A stretch of DNA of 64,000 nucleotides from an uncultured Erythrobacter sp. (GTDB lineage Bacteria > Pseudomonadota > Alphaproteobacteria > Sphingomonadales > Sphingomonadaceae), in assembly GCF_958304185.1 (NCBI RefSeq), contig NZ_OY284435.1, positions 124,001 to 188,000 on the forward strand. Reading direction: 5' to 3'. This document shows positions 53,310 through 62,776 of the stretch, one piece after another. The notes under the pieces were generated by a model. That model was not told the origin of the DNA, ran no database searches, and saw only the letters and a program-made list of their open reading frames with translations. Numbering within the stretch: the first letter of the stretch is position 1; each line of letters starts with the position of its first letter. The translations under genes were made by a program, and so were the position numbers.

Positions 53310-53696
53310 TCAGGGCAAGGTGTCTTCGACCTGTTCCCACAATTCGATCTTCACCCCGTCGGGATCAAGCACCCAGGCAAACTTGCCATAGCCCTCGTCC
53401 GCTTCGCCGAGAATGTCTGCCCCCTTGGCGCGCAGCAGAGCGACAAACCCGTCCAGATCGTCGACCCGCAGGTTAATCATGAAGCCGCCGGTGCCGGGCT
53501 TGATATAGGCGTCGTCAGTGAAGTGGCTGATGAGCGAATAGGGGTTCGCACGCGGCTCGCCCGCCCAGGCGAGTTGCGGGCCGTAGGGGCCGTCAATCCC
53601 CAACATTTCGCGATACCACGTGCGTGAGGCTTCCGGATCGCGCACCACATAGAACACACCGCCGAGCCCGGTGACACGGGGCGAAGTTTCGCTCAT
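53310..53696 (-). CDS. VOC (glyoxalase/bleomycin resistance) family protein
   Basis: This 128-residue protein is one VOC module pair: LGGVFYVVRDPEASRTWYRE, PGTGGFMINLRVDDLDGFVA and YGKFAWVLDPDGVKIELWEQ, with a late Glu suited to metal binding. The substrate is unknown. ATG 53696 overlaps the symporter gene stop (ATGA), so the two are co-transcribed; 85 more open codons upstream lie inside the symporter gene. Confidence 0.88.
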   Translation of the reverse strand: MSETSPRVTGLGGVFYVVRDPEASRTWYREMLGIDGPYGPQLAWAGEPRANPYSLISHFTDDAYIKPGTGGFMINLRVDDLDGFVALLRAKGADILGEADEGYGKFAWVLDPDGVKIELWEQVEDTLP

Positions 53697-55168
53697 GCTT
53701 TCACGTCTTCGCGCTCGGTGCGCGTCATCCCGCTCACCACCACGATTGCCAGCAGCGACGCGGCAAAGCCGGGGACGATTTCGTAGAGGCCGGGGCCGCC
53801 CAGAAATGCCTTGTTCCAGCCCAGCGCGATCCATGCCGCGACCACACCTGCGCCCGTCACCAACCCGGCGACGGCGCCCGCACCGGTCATCCGGTTCCAG
53901 GTCAGCGCAAGTAAGATCAGCGGGCCGAAAGCCGCGCCAAAGCCCGCCCATGCGTTGGAGACAAGGCCGAGCACCTGGCTCTCCGGATCGGCGGCTATCA
54001 CAATCCCCGCCGCCGCCACCAGCGCCACGCTCAGCCGCCCGATATTCACCGCCTCAGCCTCTGAGGCATTGCGGCGCAGGAACAGGCGGTAGAAATCCTC
54101 GGTCAGTGAGGAGGAGGACACCAAAAGCTGCGATGAAATCGTGCTCATGATCGCCGCCAGCAGCGCGGCATAGAGGAAGCCGGTCACCGCCGGGTGGAAC
54201 AGCAGGTTGGCAAGGATGATGAAGATCGTCTCGGGATCGTCAACCACCAGCCCGTTGCGCTCGGCATAGGCCCGGCCCGCAAGGCCCACGGCCACTGCGC
54301 CCACCAGCGAGATTACCATCCAGCTCATCCCGATCACCCCGGCGCGGCCGACATTCTCCACCCGGTCAATCGCCATGAAGCGCACGATAATATGCGGCTG
54401 ACCGAAATAGCCCAGGCCCCACGTGACCGCGCTGATGATGCCGATGGCGGTCGCGCCTTGAGTCAGGCTGAGGAACCCCTCCTGTGGCACGGCAAGGATG
54501 CTCCCGCCCGCGCTGCCGCCGGGGCCGAACATGACCACCAGCGGCATCACCACCAGCGCCACCATCATGATCATGCCTTGCACGAAGTCGGTGAGGCTGA
54601 CGGCCAGGAACCCGCCGATCATGGTATAAACCAGCACGATCCCGGCGGTGATGAAGATGCCGAGCATGTAATCGCTGAGGCCCGTATCCGGCAGCACTCC
54701 GGCAAACGCGGTCGCGAAGAGCTTGCCCCCGCCCACCATCCCGCTCGCAGTGTAGACGGTGAAGAAGCCGACGATAATCACCGCCGAAATGACCCGCAGC
54801 AGTGTCCCGCTTTCAGGGAAGCGATTGGCGAGAAATTGCGGGATGGTGAGCGCGTCGCCCAGCCGCTCGGTCTGTTCGCGCAGGCGGGGGGCGACGATAA
54901 TCCAGTTGAGCGCCGCGCCGACTGTCAGCCCGATGGCGATCCACGCCTCCACCAACCCGCTGGCAAACAGCGCGCCCGGCAGGCCGAGCAGCAGCCAGCC
55001 CGACATATCAGATGCCCCTGCGCTCAAGGCGGCGACCGAGGGCGTGAGGCTGCGCCCCGCGAGCAGATAGCCCGAACTGTCCTTGGCCGTCTTGCGCCAG
55101 GCATAAACCCCGATGCCGAGCATCAGGACGAAATAGACAGCGAGCGAGCCGAGAGTGAATGCGTTCAT
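53693..55168 (-). CDS. putP: Sodium/proline symporter (SSF family)
   Basis: This 491-residue inner-membrane protein has about 13 hydrophobic segments. It shows SPY-like GYLLAGRSLTPSVAALSAGA, SDMSGWLLLGLPGALFASGL, VYTMIGGFLAVSLTDFVQGM and AAIMSTISSQLLVSSSSLTE, all typical of PutP. It imports proline with Na+. ATG 55168 (MNAFTLGSLAVYF) is chosen over an upstream start adding 20 basic residues. Its regulatory region contains the perfect palindrome at 55335-55350. Confidence 0.92.
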   Translation of the reverse strand: MNAFTLGSLAVYFVLMLGIGVYAWRKTAKDSSGYLLAGRSLTPSVAALSAGASDMSGWLLLGLPGALFASGLVEAWIAIGLTVGAALNWIIVAPRLREQTERLGDALTIPQFLANRFPESGTLLRVISAVIIVGFFTVYTASGMVGGGKLFATAFAGVLPDTGLSDYMLGIFITAGIVLVYTMIGGFLAVSLTDFVQGMIMMVALVVMPLVVMFGPGGSAGGSILAVPQEGFLSLTQGATAIGIISAVTWGLGYFGQPHIIVRFMAIDRVENVGRAGVIGMSWMVISLVGAVAVGLAGRAYAERNGLVVDDPETIFIILANLLFHPAVTGFLYAALLAAIMSTISSQLLVSSSSLTEDFYRLFLRRNASEAEAVNIGRLSVALVAAAGIVIAADPESQVLGLVSNAWAGFGAAFGPLILLALTWNRMTGAGAVAGLVTGAGVVAAWIALGWNKAFLGGPGLYEIVPGFAASLLAIVVVSGMTRTEREDVKA

Positions 55169-55334
55169 GGCGCGCAGGCCTAACAAGCGCCGCCGCCAAT
55201 GGCCACCCATCTGGCCAAGTTTCCCCATTGGAGACAGGCTTCGAGCAGGCGCGAAGACCGGCGGCCCATTTCATCGCAATTTACGCACACCTCTCAGGCC
55301 AACTGACGTGGCCGTAAGCCGGATCGTGCGAAAA

Positions 55335-55350
55335 CTAACTCATGAGTTAG
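55335..55350. promoter_or_regulatory. Perfect 16-base palindrome, operator candidate
   Basis: CTAACTCATGAGTTAG reads the same on both strands over all 16 bases. It lies between the divergent symporter (start 55168) and outer-membrane protein (start 55435) genes, 85 bases from the latter. Such perfect dyads with a CATG centre are typical of TetR-family operators. No TetR gene is in the window. Confidence 0.55.
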
Positions 55351-55434
55351 AAACAATATCGGAATTGCGACAGAGAGCATCGGCAATTGAAATAGGTTGC
55401 AAAAAGTTCATTTCCGAATCCGGAGTTTTCAATA

Positions 55435-56277
55435 ATGTCGCTACGTTACTTCACCCCGGCAGTTGGTATAACTGCACTGATGCTTTCGTCCGCTGCCTTT
55501 GCGCAGGAAGATGAACGCTACTTTAACGGCCCATACATTTCCGGATCAATTGGTCTTGAATCTGTTGAAGATGGTCGCGGCGATACGATCGTGTTCGATA
55601 CCGATCAGGACGGTACCTTCAACGACAACGTCAATACGGTGGCAGGCGCTAACGCCTTCTCGCCCGGCTTCTGCGCCGGCACGCCGGTAAGCGCGGCCGC
55701 TGCGGGCTGCCGCGGCAATCGCCAGAACGAAGGCTATGCGGTTCGCCTCGGCTATGACCGTCACCTCGGCGACGGCCCGATCGTTGCAGGCATTCTAGTC
55801 GAAGGCGCGCGTCCGGGCGTGGAGGAATTCACCACCGGCTTCAGCACCACCCCGGCATCCTACACCTTCGGGCGCGAGATGGATTGGGCTGTGACCGCGC
55901 GTGCACGTCTCGGCATTTCGCCGGGCGAAGGGCGCGCCCTGTTCTATGCCACCGGCGGCGCGGGTTATGCGCGCATCGACCACTCGTTCAGCACCAGCAA
56001 TGGCGCCAATTCCTTCACACCCGACAATGAGCGTGACTGGCAGTTCGGCTGGCAGGCTGGTGGCGGCGCTGAAGTGATGCTGACGCGCAACCTCGGGCTG
56101 GGGATCGAGTATCTCTACTCGCGCTTCAACGATGACGATTATGTCGTGGCTGTTGGCCCGGGCACCGCGCCTGCGACCAACCCGTTCCTGCTGGAATCGG
56201 GCGGCACCGATATGCGCCTGTCGAACGACAAGTTCGATTATCACGCCCTGCGCGCAACGGTGAACCTGCGGTTCTAG
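55435..56277 (+). CDS. Outer-membrane beta-barrel protein
   Basis: This 280-residue protein has a signal peptide (PAVGITALMLSSAAFAQE), a region with a cysteine pair (FCAGTPVSAAAAGCRG), and alternating-strand segments such as PYISGSIGLESVE, WAVTARARLGISPGEGRALF and AEVMLTRNLGLGIEYLYSRF. It ends in RATVNLRF, whose terminal Phe is typical of outer-membrane barrels (Bam recognition). It resembles porin-like proteins of the OmpW/Omp25 kind. A palindrome 85 bases upstream may be its operator, and a strong hairpin follows the gene. Confidence 0.85.
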   Translation: MSLRYFTPAVGITALMLSSAAFAQEDERYFNGPYISGSIGLESVEDGRGDTIVFDTDQDGTFNDNVNTVAGANAFSPGFCAGTPVSAAAAGCRGNRQNEGYAVRLGYDRHLGDGPIVAGILVEGARPGVEEFTTGFSTTPASYTFGREMDWAVTARARLGISPGEGRALFYATGGAGYARIDHSFSTSNGANSFTPDNERDWQFGWQAGGGAEVMLTRNLGLGIEYLYSRFNDDDYVVAVGPGTAPATNPFLLESGGTDMRLSNDKFDYHALRATVNLRF

Positions 56278-56304
56278 TCGCCGCTTCGGCCTAGGTTGAA
56301 AAAA

Positions 56305-56340
56305 ATGACCCCGCGCGAGGCCATCCTCGCGCGGGGTCAT
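56305..56340. terminator. Bidirectional rho-independent terminator
   Basis: A 16-base perfect stem (ATGACCCCGCGCGAGG) with a four-base loop CCAT lies between the convergent outer-membrane protein and typA genes. On the minus strand it is followed by six Ts, a textbook terminator for typA; on the plus strand the tail is TTGCGTTT, weaker but usable. Confidence 0.92.
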
Positions 56341-56375
56341 TTGCGTTTGGGGTCGGTCGCCAGGGCCTGCGGGCC

Positions 56376-58211
56376 TCAGCTTTCCTTCTTGCGGCGCATC
56401 TTCTTGCGCTCGTTCGGGTCAAGCTCGGCCTTGCGCAGGCGGATCGATTGCGGGGTCACTTCGACCATTTCATCGTCATCGATATAGGCGATCGACTGTT
56501 CCAGCGTCATCCGGCGCGGCGGGGTGAGGCGGATCGCTTCATCCTTGCCGCTCGAACGGACGTTCGACAGCTGCTTGGCTTTCATCGGGTTGACTTCGAG
56601 ATCGTCCGGCTTGGCGTTCTCGCCGATGATCATGCCCTGATAGACCTTCATCTGCGGGCCAACGAACAGCTCGCCGCGCTCTTCCAGCATATTCAGCGCG
56701 TAGGCATTCGCCTCGCCATCGCCGTTGGAGATCAGCACGCCGTTGATGCGGCCTTCGATCGGACCCTTGTAGGCGTCGTACTTCTCAAACAACCGGTTCA
56801 TAATCCCCGTGCCGCGCGTGTCGGACAGGAATTCACCGTGATAACCGATCAGCCCGCGCGACGGGGCGGAGAAGGTGATGCGGGTCTTGCCGAGGCCCGA
56901 GGGGCGCATTTCGGTCAGGTCGGCCTTGCGGCGCTGCATCTTCTCGACAACCGTGCCCGAGTGCTCGTCATCGACGTCGATCACGACGGTCTCGTAAGGC
57001 TCCATGCGCTTGCCGCCTTCTTCGCGGAACAGCACGCGCGGGCGGCTGATGCCGAGCTCGAAGCCTTCGCGGCGCATCGTTTCAATCAGCACGCCCAGCT
57101 GCAATTCGCCGCGCCCGGCGACTTCGTAGGCGTCCTTGTCTTCGCTTTCGGTGACGCGGATGGCGACGTTGGTCTCGGCCTCGCGCAGCAGACGGTCGCG
57201 GATGATGCGGGTGGTGACCTTGCTGCCCTCCCGCCCGGCGAGGGGGGAATCGTTGACCGAGAAGCGCATCGCCAGCGTCGGCGGGTCGATCGGCTGGGCG
57301 GCAATCGGCTCGGACACCGAAGGATCGCAGATGGTGTTGGCGACGGTCGCCTTTTCCAGACCGGCGAGCGCGATGATGTCACCCGCCTGCGCCGATTCCA
57401 CTGGCACACGCTCCAGCCCGTCAAAGCTCATCAGCTTGGTGGCGCGGCCGACTTCGACGACCTTACCGTCCATGTCGATCGCGTGGATCGGATCGTTGAC
57501 GCGGATCGTGCCCGACTGGACGCGGCCAGTGATGACGCGGCCCATGAAATTGTCGCGATCAAGCAGCGTCGCAAGGAAGCTGAACTTGGCGTTGGGATCA
57601 AGGCCGGGCGCGCGAACGTGCTCAATGATCTTTTCGAACAACGGAGCAAGCGTGCCTTCGCGGCGCTCCTGATCTTCGCTGGCATACCCATCGCGGCCTG
57701 AAGCGTAGAGCACCGGGAATTCGAGCTGATCGTCAGCGGCATCAAGGCTGACGAACAGGTCGAACACTTCGTCCAGCACTTCTTGCGGGCGGCCATCGGG
57801 ACGGTCGATCTTGTTGACGACGACGATCGGACGCAGGCCCAGCGCCAGCGCCTTGCCAGTCACGAACTTGGTCTGCGGCATCGCGCCTTCCGCGCTGTCG
57901 ACCAGCAGGATCACGCCGTCGACCATCGAGAGGATACGCTCCACCTCGGCGCCGAAGTCGGCGTGGCCGGGGGTGTCGACGATGTTGATGCGGGTGGTGT
58001 CGCCGTTGGCGCCGTGCCATTCAACACTGGTGCACTTGGCGAGAATGGTGATCCCGCGTTCCTTTTCGAGATCGCCCGAATCCATGGCGCGTTCTTCAAC
58101 GCGCTGGTTCTCGCGGAAGGTGCCCGACTGGCGGAACAACTGGTCAACCAGGGTGGTCTTGCCGTGGTCAACGTGGGCGATAATCGCGATATTTCTAAGG
58201 GCGGACGACAT
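56376..58211 (-). CDS. typA: Ribosome-associated GTPase TypA/BipA
   Basis: This 611-residue translational GTPase shows the G1 motif [17 protein letters not shown], the G2/G3 region [11 protein letters not shown] and [17 protein letters not shown], and [10 protein letters not shown] for G4. A beta-barrel domain II, EF-G-like domains and the TypA-specific C-terminal domain with [20 protein letters not shown] follow. It binds 70S ribosomes and assists 50S assembly, mainly at low temperature or stress. ATG 58211 ([10 protein letters not shown]) is chosen; 20 more open codons upstream overlap the structured leader. GGAAG lies ten bases before the ATG, inside one arm of a hairpin. Confidence 0.96.
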   Translation of the reverse strand: MSSALRNIAIIAHVDHGKTTLVDQLFRQSGTFRENQRVEERAMDSGDLEKERGITILAKCTSVEWHGANGDTTRINIVDTPGHADFGAEVERILSMVDGVILLVDSAEGAMPQTKFVTGKALALGLRPIVVVNKIDRPDGRPQEVLDEVFDLFVSLDAADDQLEFPVLYASGRDGYASEDQERREGTLAPLFEKIIEHVRAPGLDPNAKFSFLATLLDRDNFMGRVITGRVQSGTIRVNDPIHAIDMDGKVVEVGRATKLMSFDGLERVPVESAQAGDIIALAGLEKATVANTICDPSVSEPIAAQPIDPPTLAMRFSVNDSPLAGREGSKVTTRIIRDRLLREAETNVAIRVTESEDKDAYEVAGRGELQLGVLIETMRREGFELGISRPRVLFREEGGKRMEPYETVVIDVDDEHSGTVVEKMQRRKADLTEMRPSGLGKTRITFSAPSRGLIGYHGEFLSDTRGTGIMNRLFEKYDAYKGPIEGRINGVLISNGDGEANAYALNMLEERGELFVGPQMKVYQGMIIGENAKPDDLEVNPMKAKQLSNVRSSGKDEAIRLTPPRRMTLEQSIAYIDDDEMVEVTPQSIRLRKAELDPNERKKMRRKKES

Positions 58212-58215
58212 GCGC

Positions 58216-58253
58216 AAAAAACTTCCGGTGAAGGCCGGATGCGAGGCATCCGG
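58216..58253 (-). promoter_or_regulatory. Structured typA leader with two mutually exclusive hairpins
   Basis: Read on the minus strand, CCGGATGC-CTC-GCATCCGG (58253-58235) forms an eight-base hairpin. Its 3' arm end (TCCGG, 58239-58235) can instead pair with CCGGA (58228-58224), forming a second hairpin that is followed by AG and six Ts. The GGAAG ribosome site of typA overlaps this second stem. The layout allows attenuation or translational switching; whether it works is untested. Confidence 0.45.
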
Positions 58254-58629
58254 GGCAGGGTAAACGGGCAACGCGGATCGGGGGCGCTGCGTTAGGCAGT
58301 GTTTGTGGCGGGTTAGCGACAGCTCTGGACGCTACGGCAAGCGTGGCCGATACATCCATGTGCTGCGTTGCAACATCGCCGCGGCGCCTAGCGCAAGGAT
58401 GCGTTCGGGGCAAGCGTGGGGCGCATTTGGGGTGGCTTTGCTACCGATTCCAGTGTGACTCTCGCGCAACAATAACCCGGATTGACAGAGGAAAGCGCGG
58501 GTGGGCCGCTTGTCGCTGACGCAACACTGGCTTATCACAGCCGCCACACGATCACGGGAGAGAGCGCACGAATAACGTGCGTGCCCACAGGGGCGCCGGG
58601 GTCGCGGGATATTTTGGAGAGGAGCTTCC
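58254..58629. other. Non-coding region between typA and the TonB receptor gene
   Basis: About 375 bases without a supportable gene. It should hold the divergent promoters of typA and the receptor gene. A TTGACA is at about 58482, but I see no good -10 box 16-18 bases after it. A GGAGAGGAG ribosome site lies just before the receptor start. No repeats or clear riboswitch were noticed. Confidence 0.5.
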
Positions 58630-61212
58630 ATGCGTTCGACCATCACCGGCATTGCCGGCGCATATCGATTCACCCTGCTTGCAGGCGCTGCCACCTTTGC
58701 CCTGGCCATGCCGGGCACGGCATTCGCTCAGGAGCAGGACCCTGAAGTCGAAGCGCCTGAGAGCAGCAACGTCATCATCGTTACCGCGTCCAAGCGCGAA
58801 CAGACCCTGCAAGAAACCCCGATTTCGGTGTCGGTGACCAGCGGCGAAACGCTTGAGAACGCGCAGATCCGCGACGTGCTCGATCTGCAAACCGTTACGC
58901 CTTCGCTGCGCGTCAGCCAGTTGCAGAGCGCTTCGGCCACCACCTTCATCATCCGCGGCTTCGGCAATGGCGATAACAACTTCGGGATCGAGCCTTCGGT
59001 CGGCGTCTTCATCGACGGCGTGTTCCGTTCGCGTTCGGCCGCCGCGCTGTCCGATCTTAACATGGTCAGCCGCATCGAAGTGCTGAACGGCCCGCAATCG
59101 ACACTGTTCGGCAAGAACGCGTCGGCCGGTGTGATCTCGGTCGTCACCAAGGAGCCCGAGTACGAATTCGGCGGCGTCGTCGAAGCCAGCTATGGCAACT
59201 ACAATGCAATCGTCGTGCGCGGCGAAGTGACCGGCCCGATCACCGATAACATCGCCTTCTCGCTCGACGGGAGCTACAACAAGCGTGACGGCTATGCCCG
59301 CATCGTCAACCTCGATGAGGAGCTTTCGGATCGCAACCGTTGGTCGGCCCGCGGCCAGTTGCTGATCGAGCCGAGCACGGATTTCAAGGTCCGCATCATC
59401 GGTGACTACGGCCGGATCGATGAAGTGTGCTGCCAGGTCTCGACCCTCGTGGCCGGCCCCAGCGCGCCTGCGGTGTTTGCTGTGGGCGGTGCGCTCGACA
59501 CCAACTTCTTCAGCTACAATACCTTCCTCAGCCAGGTTCCGCGCAACACCGTCGACAACTACGGCGGCTCGATCCAGGCGGACTGGAACGTCGGCAACCT
59601 GACCGTCACCTCGATCACCGCCTACCGCGAGCTGAAGAACTTCCTCGATCAGGACGTCGACTTCACCAGCGCCGACGTGGTCACCGAAACGCGCGATCAA
59701 ACGGTCGACACCTTCACCCAGGAATTGCGGATCGCATCGGACTTTGATGGCCCGATCAACTTCCTGCTCGGCGGGTTCTACTTCGACGAATCGATCTCGC
59801 AGGACAGCCGCCTGACCACGGGCGCCGATACCCGCGCGTTCTTCAGCCTGCTGGCTGGCAACCCGCAGGTCTTCAACGGCGTCGAAGCTGGCCTTGGCCT
59901 CCCGCAGAACTCGATCTTCTCGCCCGGTCCGCTGACCGCCGAGCAATTTGCGATGGACAACAAGTCGTGGTCGGTGTTCGGCACCGTCGATTTCGAGCCG
60001 GTTGACGGCCTCGTCTTTACCGCGGGCTTCAACTACACCGACGACAAGAAGGACTTCGCGCTCGCCCAGCAGTCGTTCGACGAACTGTCCAACATCAACC
60101 TCGTCGATGCGTTCATCACGGGTGCGACGTTGCAGAACCCGAACCTGCCCGATGTCTTCACCCGCGCGCAGTTCCAGGCTCTGCCCGGTGCAGTTCAGCA
60201 GCAGCTGCTCGCTGCGGCCACCAACCCGACTGTCAACCCGCTGCTCGGCCTGACGCCGTTCCAGTTCCAGCCGCCGTTCCTCAACCTGCCCAACGCGGTC
60301 GAGCCCGGCCGCACGCAGGATGACCAGTTCACCTACCTGCTGCGCGCTGCCTATGAGGTCTCGAACGAGGTCAACCTCTACGCCAGCTACGCCACCGGCT
60401 TCAAGGCGAGCTCGATCAACCTGTCGCGTGATAGCCGTCCGGCGTTTGGGGACTACATTCCCGGTCCGGGCCGCTCGAGCTTTGGCGCTCCGGCCTCGCC
60501 GATCACCAATGGCGGGCTGGGCGTTGCCAACCTCGGCACCGGTTCGCGCTTTGCCGGGCCGGAAAAGGCGGAAGTCTACGAAATCGGCATGAAGGCGCAG
60601 TGGGACGGCTTCGGCTTCAACCTCGCGCTGTTCGACCAGACCATCAAAGGTTTCCAGAGCTTCCTGTTCACCGGCACCGGCTTCCAGCTGAACAATGCGG
60701 GTGAGCAATCGGTTCGCGGCTTTGAAATCGACACCACGATCAACCCGACCGATGGTCTGGTGTTCACCTTCGCGGCGACCCACCTTGATCCGAAGTTCAA
60801 CAGCTTCGATGAAAGCCCGGTCGGCAATCTGACGGGTGCGCGTCCGGGTGGCATCCCGGCGTGGAGCCTCGCCACCTCGGCGACCTACACGCTTGAGTTC
60901 GGCAACAGCGGCAACGCGCTGGTCACCCGTCTCGACTACGCCCACGAAAGCAACGTCGCGATCAACAACGGCCTGCCGACCTTCAACGCTGGTCTGGGCA
61001 ACACCCGGATCTTCCAGCGTGAAACCAACCTCGTGAACGCGTCGATGACCCTCAAGCTCGAAAACGGGCTGGAAATCGGCGCATGGGCGCGCAACCTGCT
61101 CGACGATCAGTACATCATCACGGTGTTCGACGGCGTGGCACAGGCAGGCACGGTCTCGGGCTACCCGAGCCAGCCGCGCACCTACGGCGGCCTGGTGCGC
61201 TTCCGCTTCTAA
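58630..61212 (+). CDS. TonB-dependent outer-membrane receptor
   Basis: This 860-residue protein has a signal peptide (AGAATFALAMPGTAFAQE), then the TonB box/plug start NVIIVTASKREQTLQETPIS and plug motifs TFIIRGFGNGDNNFGIEP and VEVLNGPQSTLFGKNASAG-like. A long 22-strand barrel ends in RTYGGLVRFRF with a terminal Phe. It imports a large or scarce substrate using TonB energy. This IMSN-type sequence (sphingomonad 'pesticin/FyuA-like') is common in the order. There is no adjacent enzyme or regulator to reveal the ligand. Confidence 0.93.
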   Translation: MRSTITGIAGAYRFTLLAGAATFALAMPGTAFAQEQDPEVEAPESSNVIIVTASKREQTLQETPISVSVTSGETLENAQIRDVLDLQTVTPSLRVSQLQSASATTFIIRGFGNGDNNFGIEPSVGVFIDGVFRSRSAAALSDLNMVSRIEVLNGPQSTLFGKNASAGVISVVTKEPEYEFGGVVEASYGNYNAIVVRGEVTGPITDNIAFSLDGSYNKRDGYARIVNLDEELSDRNRWSARGQLLIEPSTDFKVRIIGDYGRIDEVCCQVSTLVAGPSAPAVFAVGGALDTNFFSYNTFLSQVPRNTVDNYGGSIQADWNVGNLTVTSITAYRELKNFLDQDVDFTSADVVTETRDQTVDTFTQELRIASDFDGPINFLLGGFYFDESISQDSRLTTGADTRAFFSLLAGNPQVFNGVEAGLGLPQNSIFSPGPLTAEQFAMDNKSWSVFGTVDFEPVDGLVFTAGFNYTDDKKDFALAQQSFDELSNINLVDAFITGATLQNPNLPDVFTRAQFQALPGAVQQQLLAAATNPTVNPLLGLTPFQFQPPFLNLPNAVEPGRTQDDQFTYLLRAAYEVSNEVNLYASYATGFKASSINLSRDSRPAFGDYIPGPGRSSFGAPASPITNGGLGVANLGTGSRFAGPEKAEVYEIGMKAQWDGFGFNLALFDQTIKGFQSFLFTGTGFQLNNAGEQSVRGFEIDTTINPTDGLVFTFAATHLDPKFNSFDESPVGNLTGARPGGIPAWSLATSATYTLEFGNSGNALVTRLDYAHESNVAINNGLPTFNAGLGNTRIFQRETNLVNASMTLKLENGLEIGAWARNLLDDQYIITVFDGVAQAGTVSGYPSQPRTYGGLVRFRF

Positions 61213-61236
61213 GCGGACCGCCATCGGCTAGAATAT

Positions 61237-61271
61237 GGGCCTCGCACCACTGGTGCGGGGCCCTTTTCTTT
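61237..61271 (+). terminator. Rho-independent terminator after the TonB receptor
   Basis: A GC-rich stem of up to 11 pairs with one T-G wobble (GGGCCTCGCACC paired with GGTGCGGGGCCC) is followed by TTTTCTTT, 24 bases after the receptor stop codon. The nearest gene downstream starts at 61404 with its own ribosome site, consistent with termination here. Confidence 0.9.
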
Positions 61272-61403
61272 GGGGACGGCTTGGTTGGTGCCGTGCCGGT
61301 AACAGAACTGTGGCTAATGGCGCTTGTTCGTTTGCAGACGTCTCGCAGCTGTGTTCTTTTGCCTAGGTGTTTGGATGCACAATTGCAGCAGGAGGGTCAG
61401 CAC

Positions 61404-61853
61404 ATGAATTTTGCCGGTTTCTGGATCCGCGTTGTTGCATACATCATCGACATCATTCCGCTGGCATTTCTTGCCGTTGTGCTTTCGATCATCACCGGCG
61501 AGTCGCTGGTCGATCCTGATCCGACAGCGCCGATTTTCGGGGTCTCCGATCTGGTGGGTCTCGTTGCAGGCATCATCTATTTCGTCGGTTTCGAGAGTTC
61601 GTCATATCAGGCGACCCCGGGCAAGATGGCACTCGGGCTGATTGTGACCGACCTTAACGGTGGGCGGATTAGCCCCGGCAAGGCCGTGGGCCGCTATTTC
61701 GCGAAAATCCTGTCCAGCTTGATCCTGCTCATCGGCTTCATCATGGTCGCCTTCACGGAACGAAATCAGGGCCTTCACGACATCATCGCCGGCACACTCG
61801 TGGTGAAGGGAAAGCCGGGCCAGGTCGGTTACGATCCCGGCGTCTTCGAATAA
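61404..61853 (+). CDS. RDD family membrane protein
   Basis: This 149-residue protein has three hydrophobic helices. The RDD signature is GFWIRVVAYIIDIIPLAFLA (Arg and Asp of the first helix), with TPGKMALGLIVTDLNGGRIS in the second and GLHDIIAGTLVVKG near the end. The role of RDD proteins is unclear; some exchange Na+ for H+. AGGAGGG precedes ATG 61404. The next gene begins 40 bases after its stop and may be in the same unit. Confidence 0.9.
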   Translation: MNFAGFWIRVVAYIIDIIPLAFLAVVLSIITGESLVDPDPTAPIFGVSDLVGLVAGIIYFVGFESSSYQATPGKMALGLIVTDLNGGRISPGKAVGRYFAKILSSLILLIGFIMVAFTERNQGLHDIIAGTLVVKGKPGQVGYDPGVFE

Positions 61854-61892
61854 CGGGAAAGTGCGCGTCGAAAACGCGCCAGGGGGGCTTTC

Positions 61893-62765
61893 ATGATCGA
61901 TATCGGGCGCGTGTTTGCGACGGCCTGGGCGATGTTCCGGCAGCGCTTCTGGCTGCTGTTGGGGATGTGGCTGGTGTTTCTGGTGATCCAGTTCGCCGCC
62001 GCCGTCGCGCTGTTTGTCGGTGTGATGGTGATGGGGCTCGCCGGTGCGGCGGGGTTTGCGGCGGGCCTTGATGACCCGGCTGCGTTCACCGGGCTCGGGA
62101 TCGGGATGATCGCGGTGATCGTGGTGTTCTACGCCGCCTATATCGTGATCCTGATGGCCCAGCAGGCGGCGATGGTAACGATTGCCTCGCCGCTGGAGGA
62201 GCCGTCGTTCGGCGGGGCAATGGTGCGCGGCTTCCGGAGCGCGCTGCCGTTCTTCGCGCTCGCGGTGCTGATGCTGCTGGGATATTTCGGCCTCGCGCTG
62301 GGAGTACTGGCGCTGGTGGGAGGGTCAGCCGCCGCAGGTGGCTCGGGCGGCGGAGTGCTTGCAGCGATCCTGCCGCTGCTGTTCCTTCCCGTGATCATCT
62401 ATCTGGCGTGCCGCTTTGCCGTGCTGATCCCGGTGGTTGCGGTCGATCAGGTGTTCAACCCGATCACCGCACTGCGGCGCAGTTGGTCGGTGACGCGGGG
62501 CAAGGTGCGTGCGATCTTGCTGGCGCTGATCGCCTTTGTCGCGGTGTCGCTGGTGGCTTTGGGCCTGCCGGTGGCGCTGCTGTTTGCCGCGACTGACGCG
62601 GCCAGTGGCGGTTCGGGCGCGGGGACTGCGCTGGCGATCATCGGCGGGCTGCTGATCATCCCGGTAATGATCGCCTATACCCTGTTCGCCTCGGCCTTTA
62701 CCGCCTCGCTCCATTCCGAAGTGACGGGCGGCGGATCGGACCGGCTCGAACAGGTGTTCGCCTAA
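61893..62765 (+). CDS. Hypothetical polytopic membrane protein
   Basis: This 290-residue protein has about six hydrophobic segments and few charges. MIDIGRVFATAWAMFRQRFW at the start and NPITALRRSWSVTRGKVRAI after the third or fourth helix recall glycerophosphodiester-phosphodiesterase membrane-domain (GDPDase) or DUF975-like proteins. No catalytic residues are visible. It is probably co-transcribed with the RDD gene. Function unknown. Confidence 0.75.
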   Translation: MIDIGRVFATAWAMFRQRFWLLLGMWLVFLVIQFAAAVALFVGVMVMGLAGAAGFAAGLDDPAAFTGLGIGMIAVIVVFYAAYIVILMAQQAAMVTIASPLEEPSFGGAMVRGFRSALPFFALAVLMLLGYFGLALGVLALVGGSAAAGGSGGGVLAAILPLLFLPVIIYLACRFAVLIPVVAVDQVFNPITALRRSWSVTRGKVRAILLALIAFVAVSLVALGLPVALLFAATDAASGGSGAGTALAIIGGLLIIPVMIAYTLFASAFTASLHSEVTGGGSDRLEQVFA

Positions 62766-62776
62766 AGCTCCCGCGC

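Noticed and set aside
58552-61224. 890-codon open frame on the minus strand opposite the TonB receptor gene
   Set aside because: It mirrors the receptor gene almost exactly, its protein is rich in Arg, Asp, Gln and His as expected from GC-rich antisense, and it has no recognisable domain. The receptor on the plus strand is unmistakable.
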